A DNA stretch of 61,301 nt from Planctomycetota bacterium (GCA_028278425.1 JANQEJ010000082.1:1-61301), one strand, 5' to 3'. Positions 17,823-26,942 are shown, numbered from the stretch's first letter. A program made the numbers and translations. The notes: generated from the letters alone by a model not told the origin.

Positions 17823-18242
17823 CTAATTGGCGGTGGGGGGCACGGGATGCCAGACGATCCGGCCGCCGCTCCAGGCGTACGTCCAGGTCGCCCCGGTCTC
17901 CTCGTCGAGCAGCATCGGCGCGTACGAGGTGCCCACCTCGTTCGCTTCGTGCGCGGGCCAGAAGACGATCGCGTAGCGCCCGTCGGGCACGTCGGTGTGC
18001 GCAGGGCGCCACACGGGCCGCCCGTCCCGCTCCGCGTACGACCACGTCGCGCCCGTGCGGCGATCGAGGCGAATCGGCGCGTAGGGGGTTCCGGGGACGT
18101 TGGCTTCCGCGTGTTCGAGCGCGGGCCAGAAGACGATCTCGGCATCGGGCGGGGGGACGCCGTCGCCGGCGTTCAAGGACACACCGGCGGCGAGCGCGAT
18201 GGCCGCGAGACCGGCGGAAAGCGACAGAGAGGGCAGGCTCAT
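17823..18242 (-). CDS. Secreted protein with an internal duplication
   Basis: The 139-residue protein has a signal peptide and then two copies of a module of about 50 residues. Matching landmarks are IVFWPA (36 and 92), YAP-x-x-LD (54 and 107), TGATW-S/T-YA (63 and 117) and a Trp-x-Pro end (78 and 131). Paired Trp and Tyr suggest a small beta-sheet fold. No known family is recognised. It is upstream of the beta-helix gene on the same strand, 22 bases away, and could share its transcript. Confidence 0.65.
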   Translation of the reverse strand: MSLPSLSLSAGLAAIALAAGVSLNAGDGVPPPDAEIVFWPALEHAEANVPGTPYAPIRLDRRTGATWSYAERDGRPVWRPAHTDVPDGRYAIVFWPAHEANEVGTSYAPMLLDEETGATWTYAWSGGRIVWHPVPPTAN

Positions 18243-18418
18243 GACGGATCTCCTTTCGCGTCGAGCGTAGCGGTGACCGGCGGGCGCGCGGTCACCGCCG
18301 CGTAACCGCGCAGGCGGTCTTTTTTTCCGGGTCGAATCGGGCGTTCGACCGCGAGCCGCGAGCCTGCGACGGGGCGATCGCGTTTAGGATCGTATTGCGA
18401 CTTCGTACGCGCAGCGCC

Positions 18419-19504
18419 ATGTCCAAACGCGTCCTCACCGCCGTCGGTTTCTGTCTCTTCGCCCCCGTCGTGTCCGCACAGGACCTCCTCGCGGTCGGCT
18501 GGTCGGGCAACGCCTACACGCTCGACTCGTCGAGCGGTGCGCAGGTCGCGCTGGGCCCGACGGGCTTCGCGAACGTCAACGCGATGGCGAGCTCGCTCGG
18601 CGTTCACGTCGCGAGCAGCAGCCCCGGCCCCGGCCTTCCCGACGAGCTCTTCCTGCTCGACGCCGCGACCGGCGCCGGTGCGTTGCTCGTCGTCGCGGAC
18701 GTCAGCGGCATCCGCGGAATGGCCGCCGCGCAGGACGGGACGCTGTACGCGTGCGCGCCGCCGTCGAACGGAATCGGGCGCGACCTCTACACGATCGATC
18801 TCGTGACCGGCGCCGGGACGCTGATCGGTCCCACCGCGAACGGTCTTCAGGCCTTGGAGTTCGGCCTGGACGGCAAGCTCTACGGCTGGGACACGTCGGG
18901 CCCGGGGCTGGTCGCGATCGATCCGGCGACCGGCGTCGCGACCGACGTCAATCCGAGCATCGGGGGCGGCTTCGACGTGCAATCGCTGGTCGCCGACGGC
19001 TGCGGCCTCCTGGGAGGGAACGACAAGCTGTTCCTGTTCGACACCGCGACCGGCGGCGGCAGCGCGCTCGCGGGCGGGCTGAACGACCTGCGCGCGCTCG
19101 CGCGGCTCGTTCCGCTCGGCGGCGTCACCGCTACGGAAACCGTGCGCCTCGGGTCGCCTCCGAACCCCGACGCGTTCCTGCCGGGCCGGACGAGCGGTCC
19201 GGTCGTCGGCGCGACGTGGGATCCGGTCCTCGACCACACGAGCTTCCACCCGGCGGCGGTGGCGGACTTCGTGGCGATCTCCAGCGGCCCGGCGAACATC
19301 CCGCTCCCGATCGGGACGCTGCTCTGTCAGCCGCCGGCGCCGGAGCTCACCTTTTCGAGCCCGCCCGGCGTGCCGTTCGCGCTCGCGGTGCCGCAGAGTT
19401 GTTCCCTGATCGGGCTCAACGCGAGCGCGCAGGGGGCCGCGATCGACGCCGTGGGCGGCCTGCTCCTCGCCAACGCGCTCGACGTCGTCTTCGGAACCCG
19501 GTAG
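18419..19504 (+). CDS. Secreted beta-propeller-like protein
   Basis: A signal peptide (MSKRVLTAVGFCLFAPVVSA) precedes repeats of the form LYTIDLVTGAGTLIGPT, LVAIDPATGVATDV and LFLFDTATGGGSALAG. These are typical of blades in Kelch/YVTN-like propellers that report running values. The last 120 residues look like a separate beta-sandwich ending in ANALDVVFGTR, a style of C-terminal domain common in secreted planctomycetal proteins (from memory, not searched). A TTG at 18395 would add eight residues ahead of the signal peptide and is less likely. Confidence 0.68.
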   Translation: MSKRVLTAVGFCLFAPVVSAQDLLAVGWSGNAYTLDSSSGAQVALGPTGFANVNAMASSLGVHVASSSPGPGLPDELFLLDAATGAGALLVVADVSGIRGMAAAQDGTLYACAPPSNGIGRDLYTIDLVTGAGTLIGPTANGLQALEFGLDGKLYGWDTSGPGLVAIDPATGVATDVNPSIGGGFDVQSLVADGCGLLGGNDKLFLFDTATGGGSALAGGLNDLRALARLVPLGGVTATETVRLGSPPNPDAFLPGRTSGPVVGATWDPVLDHTSFHPAAVADFVAISSGPANIPLPIGTLLCQPPAPELTFSSPPGVPFALAVPQSCSLIGLNASAQGAAIDAVGGLLLANALDVVFGTR

Positions 19505-19554
19505 GGGGCGAACCGCGATAAGATCCGGTGTCCGCTCTCACCGGAGGTGTCGTC

Positions 19555-20703
19555 ATGTTGCTGCGCTGTGCTCTCTTGTTCACCCTCGCGGCGCCCGCGC
19601 TGGCCGGCGTCATCCGCGTTCCCGCCGACCAGCCGAATCTGCAAGCCGCGATCGACGTCGCCGCGCCCGGCGACGTCATCCTCGTCGCGCAGACGGTCGA
19701 GAACCCGGTCGTCGTCGACAAGCCGCTGACCATCCTCGGGGACCCGTTCTTCCAGATCACGATCGAGTGCGACTTCAGCGGCTGCCCCACCTGCCCCGAG
19801 CCGGACCACGCCTTCCGCCTCGCCGGTCCCGGCAGCGGCACGGTGGTCATCGGAAACGTGACCGCGTCGAGCTTCGACTGCTTCGAGCCCGCGCAGGCGA
19901 TCGGCGGCGGCGGCTTCGACGAGCTCCACGTGCACGACGCGTCCTTCGTGCTGACCGCCGGTCTCTCCGGTCTCGGCGACGGGAACGCGGCGATCGGCGC
20001 GGACGTGCCGTACATCCTGATCTCGCGCTCGACGATCAAGGGCAGCCAACCCGACTCGGACCATTGCTCCGGCTTCCTTCTCGGCGACGGCTATCCCGCC
20101 GTCGACGCGCCGGCGAGCACGGTGGTGATCCTCGACTCGAAAGTTACCGGCGGGGGCGACGCGCACTTCTGCTGTGTGTTCTGCACCTGCCCGGGCGTCT
20201 TCCCGCCCGGCGGCGGCGGCGGTCCCGGGGTCGTGGCGAACGAGGTGTACGTCGACGATGCGAGCACGGTGCAGGGCGGGAAGGGCGCGACCTACTTCGC
20301 GTTCCCGAACGACGAGCTCTCGGGCGGCCAGGTGGCGTGTACGACGCTGCCCGACGGGCCGGCATTCATCGCGACCGTCGTCAATCAGCTCGGCCCCGGC
20401 GCGACGGGCTCCGGCCAGGTCGCCCTCGGCGGCACGTGGAGCCTGTCCTTCGACGTCCCCGGTCCGGCGGCCGTGCTCTTCTTCTCCGGCCTGAGCCAGC
20501 CCTACCCCGGCGGCGGCTTCGGCTTCGCGTTCCTCGATCCGGTCGGGCTTGCGAGCCTCGGTCCGGTGCCGACCGGCTCCCCCCAGACCCTGGCGTTCCC
20601 GGTGCCCCCCGCCGCGGTCCTGCTCGGCATCGAAGGCGGTTTTCAGATCCTTGACGCCACCCTGGGGCTCACGCCCCCGGCGGTGGGGGTGATCGGAACG
20701 TAG
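19555..20703 (+). CDS. Secreted right-handed beta-helix protein
   Basis: The 382-residue protein begins with a signal peptide (MLLRCALLFTLAAPALA). The family opening IRVPADQPNLQAAIDVAAPGDVILVAQ follows, closely like the broken gene at 16556-17800. Cysteines in ECDFSGCPTCPEPD and HFCCVFCTCPG suggest disulfides after export. The C-terminal 90 residues form a beta-sandwich. GGAGG lies ten bases upstream of ATG. The function is unknown; such helices often bind or cut carbohydrates, but no catalytic motif is visible. Confidence 0.7.
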   Translation: MLLRCALLFTLAAPALAGVIRVPADQPNLQAAIDVAAPGDVILVAQTVENPVVVDKPLTILGDPFFQITIECDFSGCPTCPEPDHAFRLAGPGSGTVVIGNVTASSFDCFEPAQAIGGGGFDELHVHDASFVLTAGLSGLGDGNAAIGADVPYILISRSTIKGSQPDSDHCSGFLLGDGYPAVDAPASTVVILDSKVTGGGDAHFCCVFCTCPGVFPPGGGGGPGVVANEVYVDDASTVQGGKGATYFAFPNDELSGGQVACTTLPDGPAFIATVVNQLGPGATGSGQVALGGTWSLSFDVPGPAAVLFFSGLSQPYPGGGFGFAFLDPVGLASLGPVPTGSPQTLAFPVPPAAVLLGIEGGFQILDATLGLTPPAVGVIGT

Positions 20704-20774
20704 GCTGGGACACCGCCGGCCGCGTCTACGCCCTTCGTCGGAGGGCGGGGCGGGGCGGAGCAAGCTAAAAGGGA

Positions 20775-20788
20775 TAGTGCAAACACTA
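20775..20788. promoter_or_regulatory. Palindrome upstream of a Usp gene
   Basis: TAGTG-CAAA-CACTA is a perfect 5-4-5 inverted repeat 22 bases before the Usp start. It differs from the TACG-N8-CGTA family found at other promoters of this block. Confidence 0.35.
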
Positions 20789-20810
20789 GGCTCCCACCGA
20801 AGGGCCGCTG

Positions 20811-21260
20811 ATGAAGCTGAAGCACATTCTCCTCACGACCGACCTCTCGCCCGAATCGCTCCACCCGTGCAAGGCGGTCGCTGAGTTCGCGAAACTGGTC
20901 GGAGCCCAGGTCACGTTGCTCTACGTCGTCCAGGAGCTCCGCATGGTCGCGCACGGTGCGCCGATGGCTCCGCCGATCACTCCGCTCGACGTGTCCGCGG
21001 ACGTCAAGCACGCCGAGAAGGCGCTCGACGACCAGAAGCTCGTCCTGGGCGACGACGTCGACGTGAAGACCGCCGTCGTGACCGGCGACAAGATCCACGA
21101 GGCGATCGTGGACTACGCGCACAAGCACGACGTGGATCTGATCGCCCTCTCCACGCACGGGCGGACGGGCTTCCGCCACTTCGCGCTGGGGAGCATCGCC
21201 GAGTCGGTCCTCCGCCACTCGGACGTGCCGGTCCTCTGCTTCCCGCAGCCGAAGAGCTGA
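20811..21260 (+). CDS. Universal stress protein, single domain
   Basis: The 149-residue protein starts MKLKHILLTTDLS, the first beta strand of UspA. It ends with STHGRTGFRHFALGS...VPVLCF, the nucleotide-loop region. The first Gly of the G-x2-G-x9-G-S/T motif is Ser here; the rest is present, so ATP binding is plausible but not certain. Usp proteins act in the cytoplasm in starvation, redox and dormancy responses. It is convergent with the tandem Usp at 21297. Confidence 0.88.
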   Translation: MKLKHILLTTDLSPESLHPCKAVAEFAKLVGAQVTLLYVVQELRMVAHGAPMAPPITPLDVSADVKHAEKALDDQKLVLGDDVDVKTAVVTGDKIHEAIVDYAHKHDVDLIALSTHGRTGFRHFALGSIAESVLRHSDVPVLCFPQPKS

Positions 21261-21296
21261 GCGCGCGCGGGCGCGCCGAGCGCCCCGGTCAGCGGA

Positions 21297-22178
21297 TCAG
21301 TCCTCGAGCGTGATCGGGCAGATGAAGTCTTCGGGCTTCACCGTCAGGAGCGAGGACTCGATCCGATCGAAGAGCTTCTCGGCCGTGTTGCCCACCAGGA
21401 AGCCGGCGATGCCGCCGCGCGACACGGTGCCCATGACGACGAGGTCGGGCTCGTGGCGCTTGATCTCGGACTTGATCGCGTGCGACGGCGCGTCGCAGAG
21501 GATCGCGATCGACGGCGAGCGCTGGTAGCCGAGCGGGCGCAGGACGCCGCGGATCTGGTCCAAGGCGGCCTGCTCGATCTTCGTGCGGTGCTCGGCCACC
21601 TCTTCGTCGGACAGGCGCCCCGCCTCCATCTGGAGCTGGAAGGGGACCTGCCACGCGTGCACCACGTGATGCTCGCAGCCGAGCGCGTCGGCCAGGAACG
21701 CTCCGTACTCCACGGCCCGGTCGCCGACGGGCGAGAGGTCGGTCGCCGAGAGGATGTCGCCGTGCACCAGCTCGTGGTCCGGCTCGACCGCGAAGACGGG
21801 GGCGGGGCACTTGCGCAGGAGCTTGCGCGACGTCGTCCCGACCTGCTCCTCCTCGTTCTTGTCGCGCTTGGCGACGACGACGAAGTCGTTCTCGCCGCGG
21901 AGGACGCGGCGGATGATCTCCAGCCACGGGCGCTCTTCGGACACCACCGTCTCGGTCGGGCTGCCGGCGGTCTCGCACTCCAGGCGCAGCCGCTCGAGCT
22001 CGTCGAGGCCCTCCTGCGCCGTAGTCCGCTCGAAGGTCGAGTGGAACAGCGTCAGCCCCGCGTCGATCTTCTCCGCCAGCCACTGGGCCTGGAGCAAGGC
22101 GACGTTGCTGCTCTTGGTGACCTCCGTGCCGTCCGGATCGAGGTCGAGCCCTACGAGTATCTTCTGAAAACCCCTCAA
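21297..22178 (-). CDS. Tandem-domain universal stress protein (UspE-like)
   Basis: Two Usp domains make up the 293 residues. Domain 1 (FQKILVGLDLDPDG) has lost the ATP loop (KRDKNEEEQVG). Domain 2 ends VMGTVSRGGIAGFLVGNTAEKL, as in UspE-type proteins. It starts at TTG, whose TTGA overlaps the stop of the response regulator, so it is the last gene of the oxidase operon. The product probably works in the response to respiratory or redox stress. Confidence 0.85.
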   Translation of the reverse strand: MRGFQKILVGLDLDPDGTEVTKSSNVALLQAQWLAEKIDAGLTLFHSTFERTTAQEGLDELERLRLECETAGSPTETVVSEERPWLEIIRRVLRGENDFVVVAKRDKNEEEQVGTTSRKLLRKCPAPVFAVEPDHELVHGDILSATDLSPVGDRAVEYGAFLADALGCEHHVVHAWQVPFQLQMEAGRLSDEEVAEHRTKIEQAALDQIRGVLRPLGYQRSPSIAILCDAPSHAIKSEIKRHEPDLVVMGTVSRGGIAGFLVGNTAEKLFDRIESSLLTVKPEDFICPITLED

Positions 22179-22846
22179 GCCTCCAGCAGCCCCTCACGGA
22201 TCGCCAGGCGGGCGATCTCGGCTGCGGAGTGGCAGTCTAGCTTCCGCTGGAGGTTCTCGCGGTGCTTCTTCGCGGTTCCGACGCTCATGCTGAGGTCGCG
22301 CGCGACCTCCTTGTTGCTGTGACCGACGGCGAGGAGCTGGAAGACCTCGCGCTCGCGCGCGGTCAGGCAGCCGAGCAGCGTCGAGGGCGCCGGGCCGTCG
22401 GGACCGGAGCCGCGGGCCTGCCCGACGAGGCCGCGCGAGACCTTGGGCGACACGTAGGGGTCGCCGCGGTGGACCGCCTCGATCGCGAGGGCGAGCTCCG
22501 CCGGGTCGGAGTCCTTGGACAGATAGCCTTCCGCGCCCGCCTTGAGCGCCTGCTCGACGAAGGTCTGCCCCTCGTGGTGGGTGAGCATCACGACGCGGGC
22601 GCGCTTCCAGGCCTTGCGGATCTGGGCGATCGCGTCGATCCCGGAGAGCCCGGGCATCGTGATGTCGAGAAGGACGACGTCAGGGCGCAGCTCCGCGGCC
22701 CGGTCGATCGCTTCGCGCGCGTCGCCCACGTCGCCCACGACGTGGAACCGGGGGTAGGCCGTCAGCAGCTCGCGGAAGGCGGCGCGCAGCATGGCCTGGT
22801 CGTCGACGAGGAGGACGCGGACTTGGTCTTCCATGGTTGTGCTCAT
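22175..22846 (-). CDS. NarL/FixJ-family response regulator
   Basis: The receiver domain has DD at 15-16, phospho-acceptor Asp61 in VVLLDITMPG and Lys in LSKDSDP. A LuxR-type HTH (LTAREREVFQLLAVGHSNKEVARDLSMSVGTAKKHRENLQRKL) is at about 160-215. It is the only DNA-binding response regulator in the window. It is embedded in the cytochrome oxidase operon, overlapping both neighbours by four bases. The most likely partners are the soluble kinase at 30061 or the hybrid kinase at 34601. The TACG-N8-CGTA palindromes are candidate targets; this link is inference. Confidence 0.9.
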   Translation of the reverse strand: MSTTMEDQVRVLLVDDQAMLRAAFRELLTAYPRFHVVGDVGDAREAIDRAAELRPDVVLLDITMPGLSGIDAIAQIRKAWKRARVVMLTHHEGQTFVEQALKAGAEGYLSKDSDPAELALAIEAVHRGDPYVSPKVSRGLVGQARGSGPDGPAPSTLLGCLTAREREVFQLLAVGHSNKEVARDLSMSVGTAKKHRENLQRKLDCHSAAEIARLAIREGLLEA

Positions 22847-23574
22847 TGGTCACCACTCCCGGCCAAATTGTAGGTATCGATCGCGGAATCGCACGCTACG
22901 CAATTCGACGTACCGGGGCCGCCGCGCACGCAGGTGAAGGCTCCGAAGGCGATCAGGGCGACGCCCACCGCGTAGGGGGCCCAGCGTCGCCCGCGCGCCG
23001 TCGCGAGCCAGGAGCCCGCTCCCACGAGCGCCAGCGCGGGCGACGTCGCGAGGCCGAACAGGAAGGGGCCGAGAAGCGCCGCGGCCGGCGACGCCTGGCT
23101 CGCGAGGAGCAGGGCGCCCCAGGAGAGACCGCAGGGCACGAGCCCGTTGACGATGCCCGTTCCGAAGGCGGCGGCCGGTCCGGGCAGGGTGCCGATCGAC
23201 CGGAAGACCGCGCGGGCGATGGAGGCCGGTCGTTCGAGCAGCGCCACCGCCCGGGAGGGCAGCGGCAGGCTCCACCCGATCCAGCCCGCGCCCAGGAGGA
23301 CCATCGTTCCTCCCGCGATCCACGGAAGGGCGGTGCGAGCGCCGTCGAAGCTCTCGATGGCCGCGCTTCCGCCGACGGCGAGGAGCACTCCGAGCACGGC
23401 ATAGGTCGTGGCCTTGCCGACGGCGTAGGCGCCCTGGCGCACGAGGAAGGCCCGCGGCCGCCGGCGGGCTGCGGCGCCCACCGCGACCGCGAAGCCGCCG
23501 CACATCCCGATGCAGTGCAGCGAGCCGACCAGGCCGAGGACGAGGAAGGGCAGGAGCTCGAGCGGGGAGATCAT
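22843..23574 (-). CDS. TauE/SafE-family membrane protein of the cbb3 oxidase operon
   Basis: The 243-residue protein has six or seven membrane helices. It has the pattern LVLGLVGSLHCIGMCGGFAVAVG and FGTGIVNGLVPCGLSWGALLLASQ, seen in the CcoA-neighbouring 'urease accessory/sulfite exporter' proteins often encoded with cbb3 oxidases. The conserved H-C-x-G-M-C-G and P-C-G could handle copper. The start overlaps the upstream stop (ATGA). The exact substrate is unknown. Confidence 0.82.
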   Translation of the reverse strand: MISPLELLPFLVLGLVGSLHCIGMCGGFAVAVGAAARRRPRAFLVRQGAYAVGKATTYAVLGVLLAVGGSAAIESFDGARTALPWIAGGTMVLLGAGWIGWSLPLPSRAVALLERPASIARAVFRSIGTLPGPAAAFGTGIVNGLVPCGLSWGALLLASQASPAAALLGPFLFGLATSPALALVGAGSWLATARGRRWAPYAVGVALIAFGAFTCVRGGPGTSNCVACDSAIDTYNLAGSGDQ

Positions 23575-24455
23575 CGCTCGACCCCCTCGGACTTCGCGGG
23601 CTCCTCGGCGGGCGCGCGCTTGAAGCCGAGCCGGAGCGGGGTCGGACCCGGCGTCGAGTCCTCGCACGCCGCGACGCAGTCGCCGCACCGCAGGCACAGC
23701 GCGTAGTCGCTCAGGTTGGCGGGATAGAAGCCCATGCCGGGGCGCTCGCCCTCCTCGGCCAGCTCCCGCGGCGTCAGGTCGACCGGGCAGCTCTTTTCGC
23801 AGGCGCCGCAGTCCGTGCACTCCTCCGGGTGCGCGAACTCGACCGTGGTCATGCTGGTCGGCCCGAGCACGGCGAAGTAAACGCCGGAGGGGCAGTAGTC
23901 GCGGCAGAAGCGCATGCCGAGCCCGCGCACCGTGCCGAAGAGCACCAGCGTCGTTCCGCCGAGGCCGACGCCCGCGACGGTGACGGCGGCGGGCGAGCCC
24001 TTCGCGAACACGCGCCAGTCGCTCCAGAAGCTGAACGCGACGGCGGCGAGCAGCGCGCAGGCGACGAAGACGATCGCGTGCGCGAGCCAGCGCCTGCGCC
24101 CCTTGCGCCAGCGCCAGGCGAACCACTCGTCCAGCCGGTTCAGCGCTCCGATCGGGCAGACGAAGCCGCAGAGGTAGCGGCCGATGAAGCGGCTCGCGAC
24201 GATGATCGCGATGTTGATCGCGAGGAACGGGAAGGCGAAGGCCTTGATCGCCTCGATGAGCCCGACTTCCTCGCCGAGCCAGAGGTGCTCGCCCGACCAG
24301 AGGTCGATCCGGAGCACGCCGGTCAGCGGCAGGAGCGCGACGCCCGCCGTGAACGCGATGCCGACCGCCCAGCGGATCCAGGTGTAGCGGTGCACGGAGC
24401 CGCGCTTCTTCGCGAGCCCGTACAGGGTCTTCAGCCGCGTGACTCCGACCGGCAT
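23571..24455 (-). CDS. CcoG/NapH-like membrane polyferredoxin
   Basis: Membrane helices at the N-terminus are followed by FIGRYLCGFVCPIGALNRLDEW and FCRDYCPSGVYFAVLGP, the paired Cys motifs of NapH/CcoG. Two ferredoxin motifs then follow (ECTDCGACEKSCPVD and LCLRCGDCVAACEDS) for two [4Fe-4S] clusters. CcoG reduces copper during cbb3 oxidase assembly. At 294 residues it lacks the C-terminal Ig-like domain of classic CcoG/FixG, so NapH-like is equally fair. It starts at ATG two bases after the P-ATPase stop. Confidence 0.84.
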   Translation of the reverse strand: MPVGVTRLKTLYGLAKKRGSVHRYTWIRWAVGIAFTAGVALLPLTGVLRIDLWSGEHLWLGEEVGLIEAIKAFAFPFLAINIAIIVASRFIGRYLCGFVCPIGALNRLDEWFAWRWRKGRRRWLAHAIVFVACALLAAVAFSFWSDWRVFAKGSPAAVTVAGVGLGGTTLVLFGTVRGLGMRFCRDYCPSGVYFAVLGPTSMTTVEFAHPEECTDCGACEKSCPVDLTPRELAEEGERPGMGFYPANLSDYALCLRCGDCVAACEDSTPGPTPLRLGFKRAPAEEPAKSEGVER

Positions 24456-24457
24456 CG

Positions 24458-26452
24458 CTACGCGGACCTCAGCCGGCTGGAGTTCAGCACCACGACGGCG
24501 CTCGAGACCACCATGGCGCTCGCGGCGAAGATCGGACTCAGGCGGCCGGCCGCGGCGAGGCCGATGCCGATCGCGTTGTAGGCGAAGGCCCAGACCAGGT
24601 TGGCGCGCGCCGTCGTCACCGCACGGCGCCCGAGGTCGAGGAGCCCGGGCAGGACGTCGAGCCGGCCGCGCAGGAGCTGCACGTCCGCGCTCTCGAGGCT
24701 CTTCGGCGAGCCCTCGGCGAGGGCGACGCCGACGTCGGCGGCCGCGAGCGCCGCGGCGTCGTTCAGGCCGTCGCCGACGACTAAGACGCCGGTGGCGCCG
24801 GCCCCGCGCACGCGCGCGACCTTGTCCTGGGGGAGGAGCTCCGCCTCGACGGGAACGTCGAGGCGCCGCGCGAGGGCCTCGCCGGCCGCTTGGCCGTCGC
24901 CGGTCAGGACGCGCGGCGTGAGCCCGCGCCGGTCGAGCTCGCGCACGGTGGCGGCGGCCTCGGGCCGCAGCCGGGAGGCGAAGAGAAGGTCCGCCGCGGG
25001 CTCGCCGTTGCGCGTCATCCTTACCAAGGTACGCCCGGCGGCGTCCGACGCGTCGTGCCTGCGCAGGGTTACGCGCCGGCCCTCCACGACCCCCTCCACT
25101 CCGACGCCCGGAAGCGCCCGGAACGCGGACACGGCGGGAGAAGGACGGTCGCCGGCGGCGCGCCGCACGGCGCGGCCGATGGGGTGCTCGCTCCCGCGCT
25201 CGACCGCGGCGGCAACGGCCAGGAGCTCTTCGGCGTCGCCCTTTTCGAGCGGCTGAATCTCGACGAGCTCGAGCTCCGCGTCGGTCAGGGTGCCCGTCTT
25301 GTCGAGGAAGACGCGCCGTACGCGCGCGAGCCGCTGAAACACCTCGCCGCCGCGGACGAGGACGCCGCGCTTCCAAGCGGCGCCGAGCGCGACCCAGAAG
25401 GCCATCGGCGTCGCGAGCCCCAGCGCGCACGGGCAGGCGATCAGCACCACGGAGAGCGCGTCGAGCAGCGCGTCCTCCGGCCCGGCGACCCGCCAGCGCC
25501 ACGCGGCCGTCCCAAGGGCGATCGCCACGACCAGCGGCAGGAACGCGCCGGCGGCGCGGTCGGCGAGCCGAACGAGCGACGGCTGGCTGGCGAGGGCGCG
25601 CGCGAGCTCGCGCTCGACCTCGTCGCGCACGCAGTCGCCCGGCGCCGCCTCGGCGCGCAGGACGAAGGTGCCGTCGACCGCGCGGCTGCCGGCCAGAACG
25701 CGGTCGCCGGAGCGCGCGGATCGCGGCTCGTCCTCGCCGGTCAGGTCGGCCGTGTCGACGAAGGACGCTCCCTCGACGAGGACGCCGTCCACCGGGACGG
25801 TTTCGCCGGGGCGGACGCGGACCAGGTCGCCGCGGCGGAGCCGTTCGAGCGCGACTTCCTGCTCGGCGCCGTCCTTCACGCGCGTCGCCGGTCGCACGCG
25901 CTCGGCGGTCAGCACGCGCAGGTCCGCGCGGGCGCGCTCGCGCGCGCGAGCGTCCATCCAACGGCCGAGCGCGACCAGCACGAGGACCATGGTCGCGGTC
26001 TCGAAGTACACGCGCCCGCCGTCCGTCAGCGTGTTCCACGCCGAGACGGTCCAGGCCGCCGTGGTCCCGGCGAGGATCAGCACGTCGGCGGACAGCAGCC
26101 GCCGCGCGCGCCAGGCCGCGTCCGCCAGCGGCACGCCGAGCAGGAACAGCACGGGGAGCGAGAGCGCGAAGGCGCCCAGGCGGTAGAGGCCCTGGAGCGC
26201 CCGCGGCGCCTCGCCGTCCGCGGCCGGATCGATCCCGTACAGGGCGAGCGAGAACACCATCACGCCCATCGAAAGGAACGCGGACAGGAGCACGCGCGCC
26301 AGCAAGCGGTCCGGCTCGCCCTCCGCCTCGTCCGCGCGGCGGCCGAGCAAGCTGTGCACGAGCGAGCAGCCCGTGCAGCAGAACGGTGCGCCGGCCGCCG
26401 GCAGCCCGCAGTGGATGCAGAGACCCGCGGAGGGAGCCGCGGCTCGGGTCAT
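24458..26452 (-). CDS. Copper-type P1B-ATPase (FixI/CcoI-like)
   Basis: The 664-residue ATPase begins with Cys12, Cys15, Cys25, Cys26 and Cys29 in the FixI-type N-terminal metal site (CIHCG...FCCTGC). TGE is at 238-240, the intramembrane metal site CPC at 340-342, DKTGT at 384-388, SEHPIG and GDGLNDAAAL follow. It should export Cu(I) to the periplasm for insertion into the cbb3 oxidase, as CcoI does. There is no separate CxxC HMA domain. It overlaps the small upstream gene by four bases. Confidence 0.93.
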   Translation of the reverse strand: MTRAAAPSAGLCIHCGLPAAGAPFCCTGCSLVHSLLGRRADEAEGEPDRLLARVLLSAFLSMGVMVFSLALYGIDPAADGEAPRALQGLYRLGAFALSLPVLFLLGVPLADAAWRARRLLSADVLILAGTTAAWTVSAWNTLTDGGRVYFETATMVLVLVALGRWMDARARERARADLRVLTAERVRPATRVKDGAEQEVALERLRRGDLVRVRPGETVPVDGVLVEGASFVDTADLTGEDEPRSARSGDRVLAGSRAVDGTFVLRAEAAPGDCVRDEVERELARALASQPSLVRLADRAAGAFLPLVVAIALGTAAWRWRVAGPEDALLDALSVVLIACPCALGLATPMAFWVALGAAWKRGVLVRGGEVFQRLARVRRVFLDKTGTLTDAELELVEIQPLEKGDAEELLAVAAAVERGSEHPIGRAVRRAAGDRPSPAVSAFRALPGVGVEGVVEGRRVTLRRHDASDAAGRTLVRMTRNGEPAADLLFASRLRPEAAATVRELDRRGLTPRVLTGDGQAAGEALARRLDVPVEAELLPQDKVARVRGAGATGVLVVGDGLNDAAALAAADVGVALAEGSPKSLESADVQLLRGRLDVLPGLLDLGRRAVTTARANLVWAFAYNAIGIGLAAAGRLSPIFAASAMVVSSAVVVLNSSRLRSA

Positions 26453-26646
26453 CTCGAATCCGCGTCCTCGGCGGCTTCCGCGGCGGCCTCCCGGCTCTCG
26501 AGGTAGTCCGGGAGCTGGTACTCCAGGACGTACCACGTGAAGAACACGAGGAAGGCCAGATAGAAGGCGAGCAGGTACCACGGAACGCCGCCCTTGCCGT
26601 ACCCGGGCTCGAACTGCTTGGCGTCGGAAGCTTCGGTGCCGCTCAT
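26449..26646 (-). CDS. Small single-helix membrane protein of the oxidase operon
   Basis: The 65-residue protein has one membrane helix (PWYLLAFYLAFLVFFTWYVLEY) between a short Gly/Lys-rich N-terminus and an acidic tail. The position recalls CcoQ or the membrane anchor of CcoP, and it may tie the soluble di-haem cytochrome to the complex. Sequence similarity to CcoQ is not clear. The start overlaps the preceding stop and the end overlaps the P-ATPase start. Confidence 0.75.
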   Translation of the reverse strand: MSGTEASDAKQFEPGYGKGGVPWYLLAFYLAFLVFFTWYVLEYQLPDYLESREAAAEAAEDADSR

Positions 26647-26942
26647 TCAGAACCTCCGATCCCTTCGGCGCGCTCTTGCTCCCGGACGCGCTCGAGCATG
26701 TCGTACTTCGGCTTCTCGATGTTGCGGAACTGGCCCGACAGGAAGGCCCAGGCGAGCAAGCAGAGGAAGCCCGTTGCGACGACGCCGTAGATGATGATCG
26801 GGTCGAAGGCGAAGCCCGCGAGCTCGTCCTTCCGGATCGTCGTCATGAACGCGAACAGCTTGTAGAAGAACATGCAGCCCGCCGCCGTCACCGCGGTGAC
26901 GAAGAAGGCGAGGATCAGCCGTCGTGTGCGCGTGCCGCTCAA
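26643..26942 (-). CDS. Two-helix membrane protein with a CcoS-like C-terminal half
   Basis: The first helix (RLILAFFVTAVTAAGCMFFYKLFAF) is extra. The second half, GVVATGFLCLLAWAFLSGQFRNIEKPKYDML, matches the layout of CcoS/FixS: helix, then SGQF, an acidic residue or so, then a Pro-containing short tail. CcoS is needed for cofactor maturation of cbb3 oxidase. The start is TTG, forming TTGA with the stop of ccoO. The CcoS assignment is inference from pattern and context. Confidence 0.7.
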   Translation of the reverse strand: MSGTRTRRLILAFFVTAVTAAGCMFFYKLFAFMTTIRKDELAGFAFDPIIIYGVVATGFLCLLAWAFLSGQFRNIEKPKYDMLERVREQERAEGIGGSE

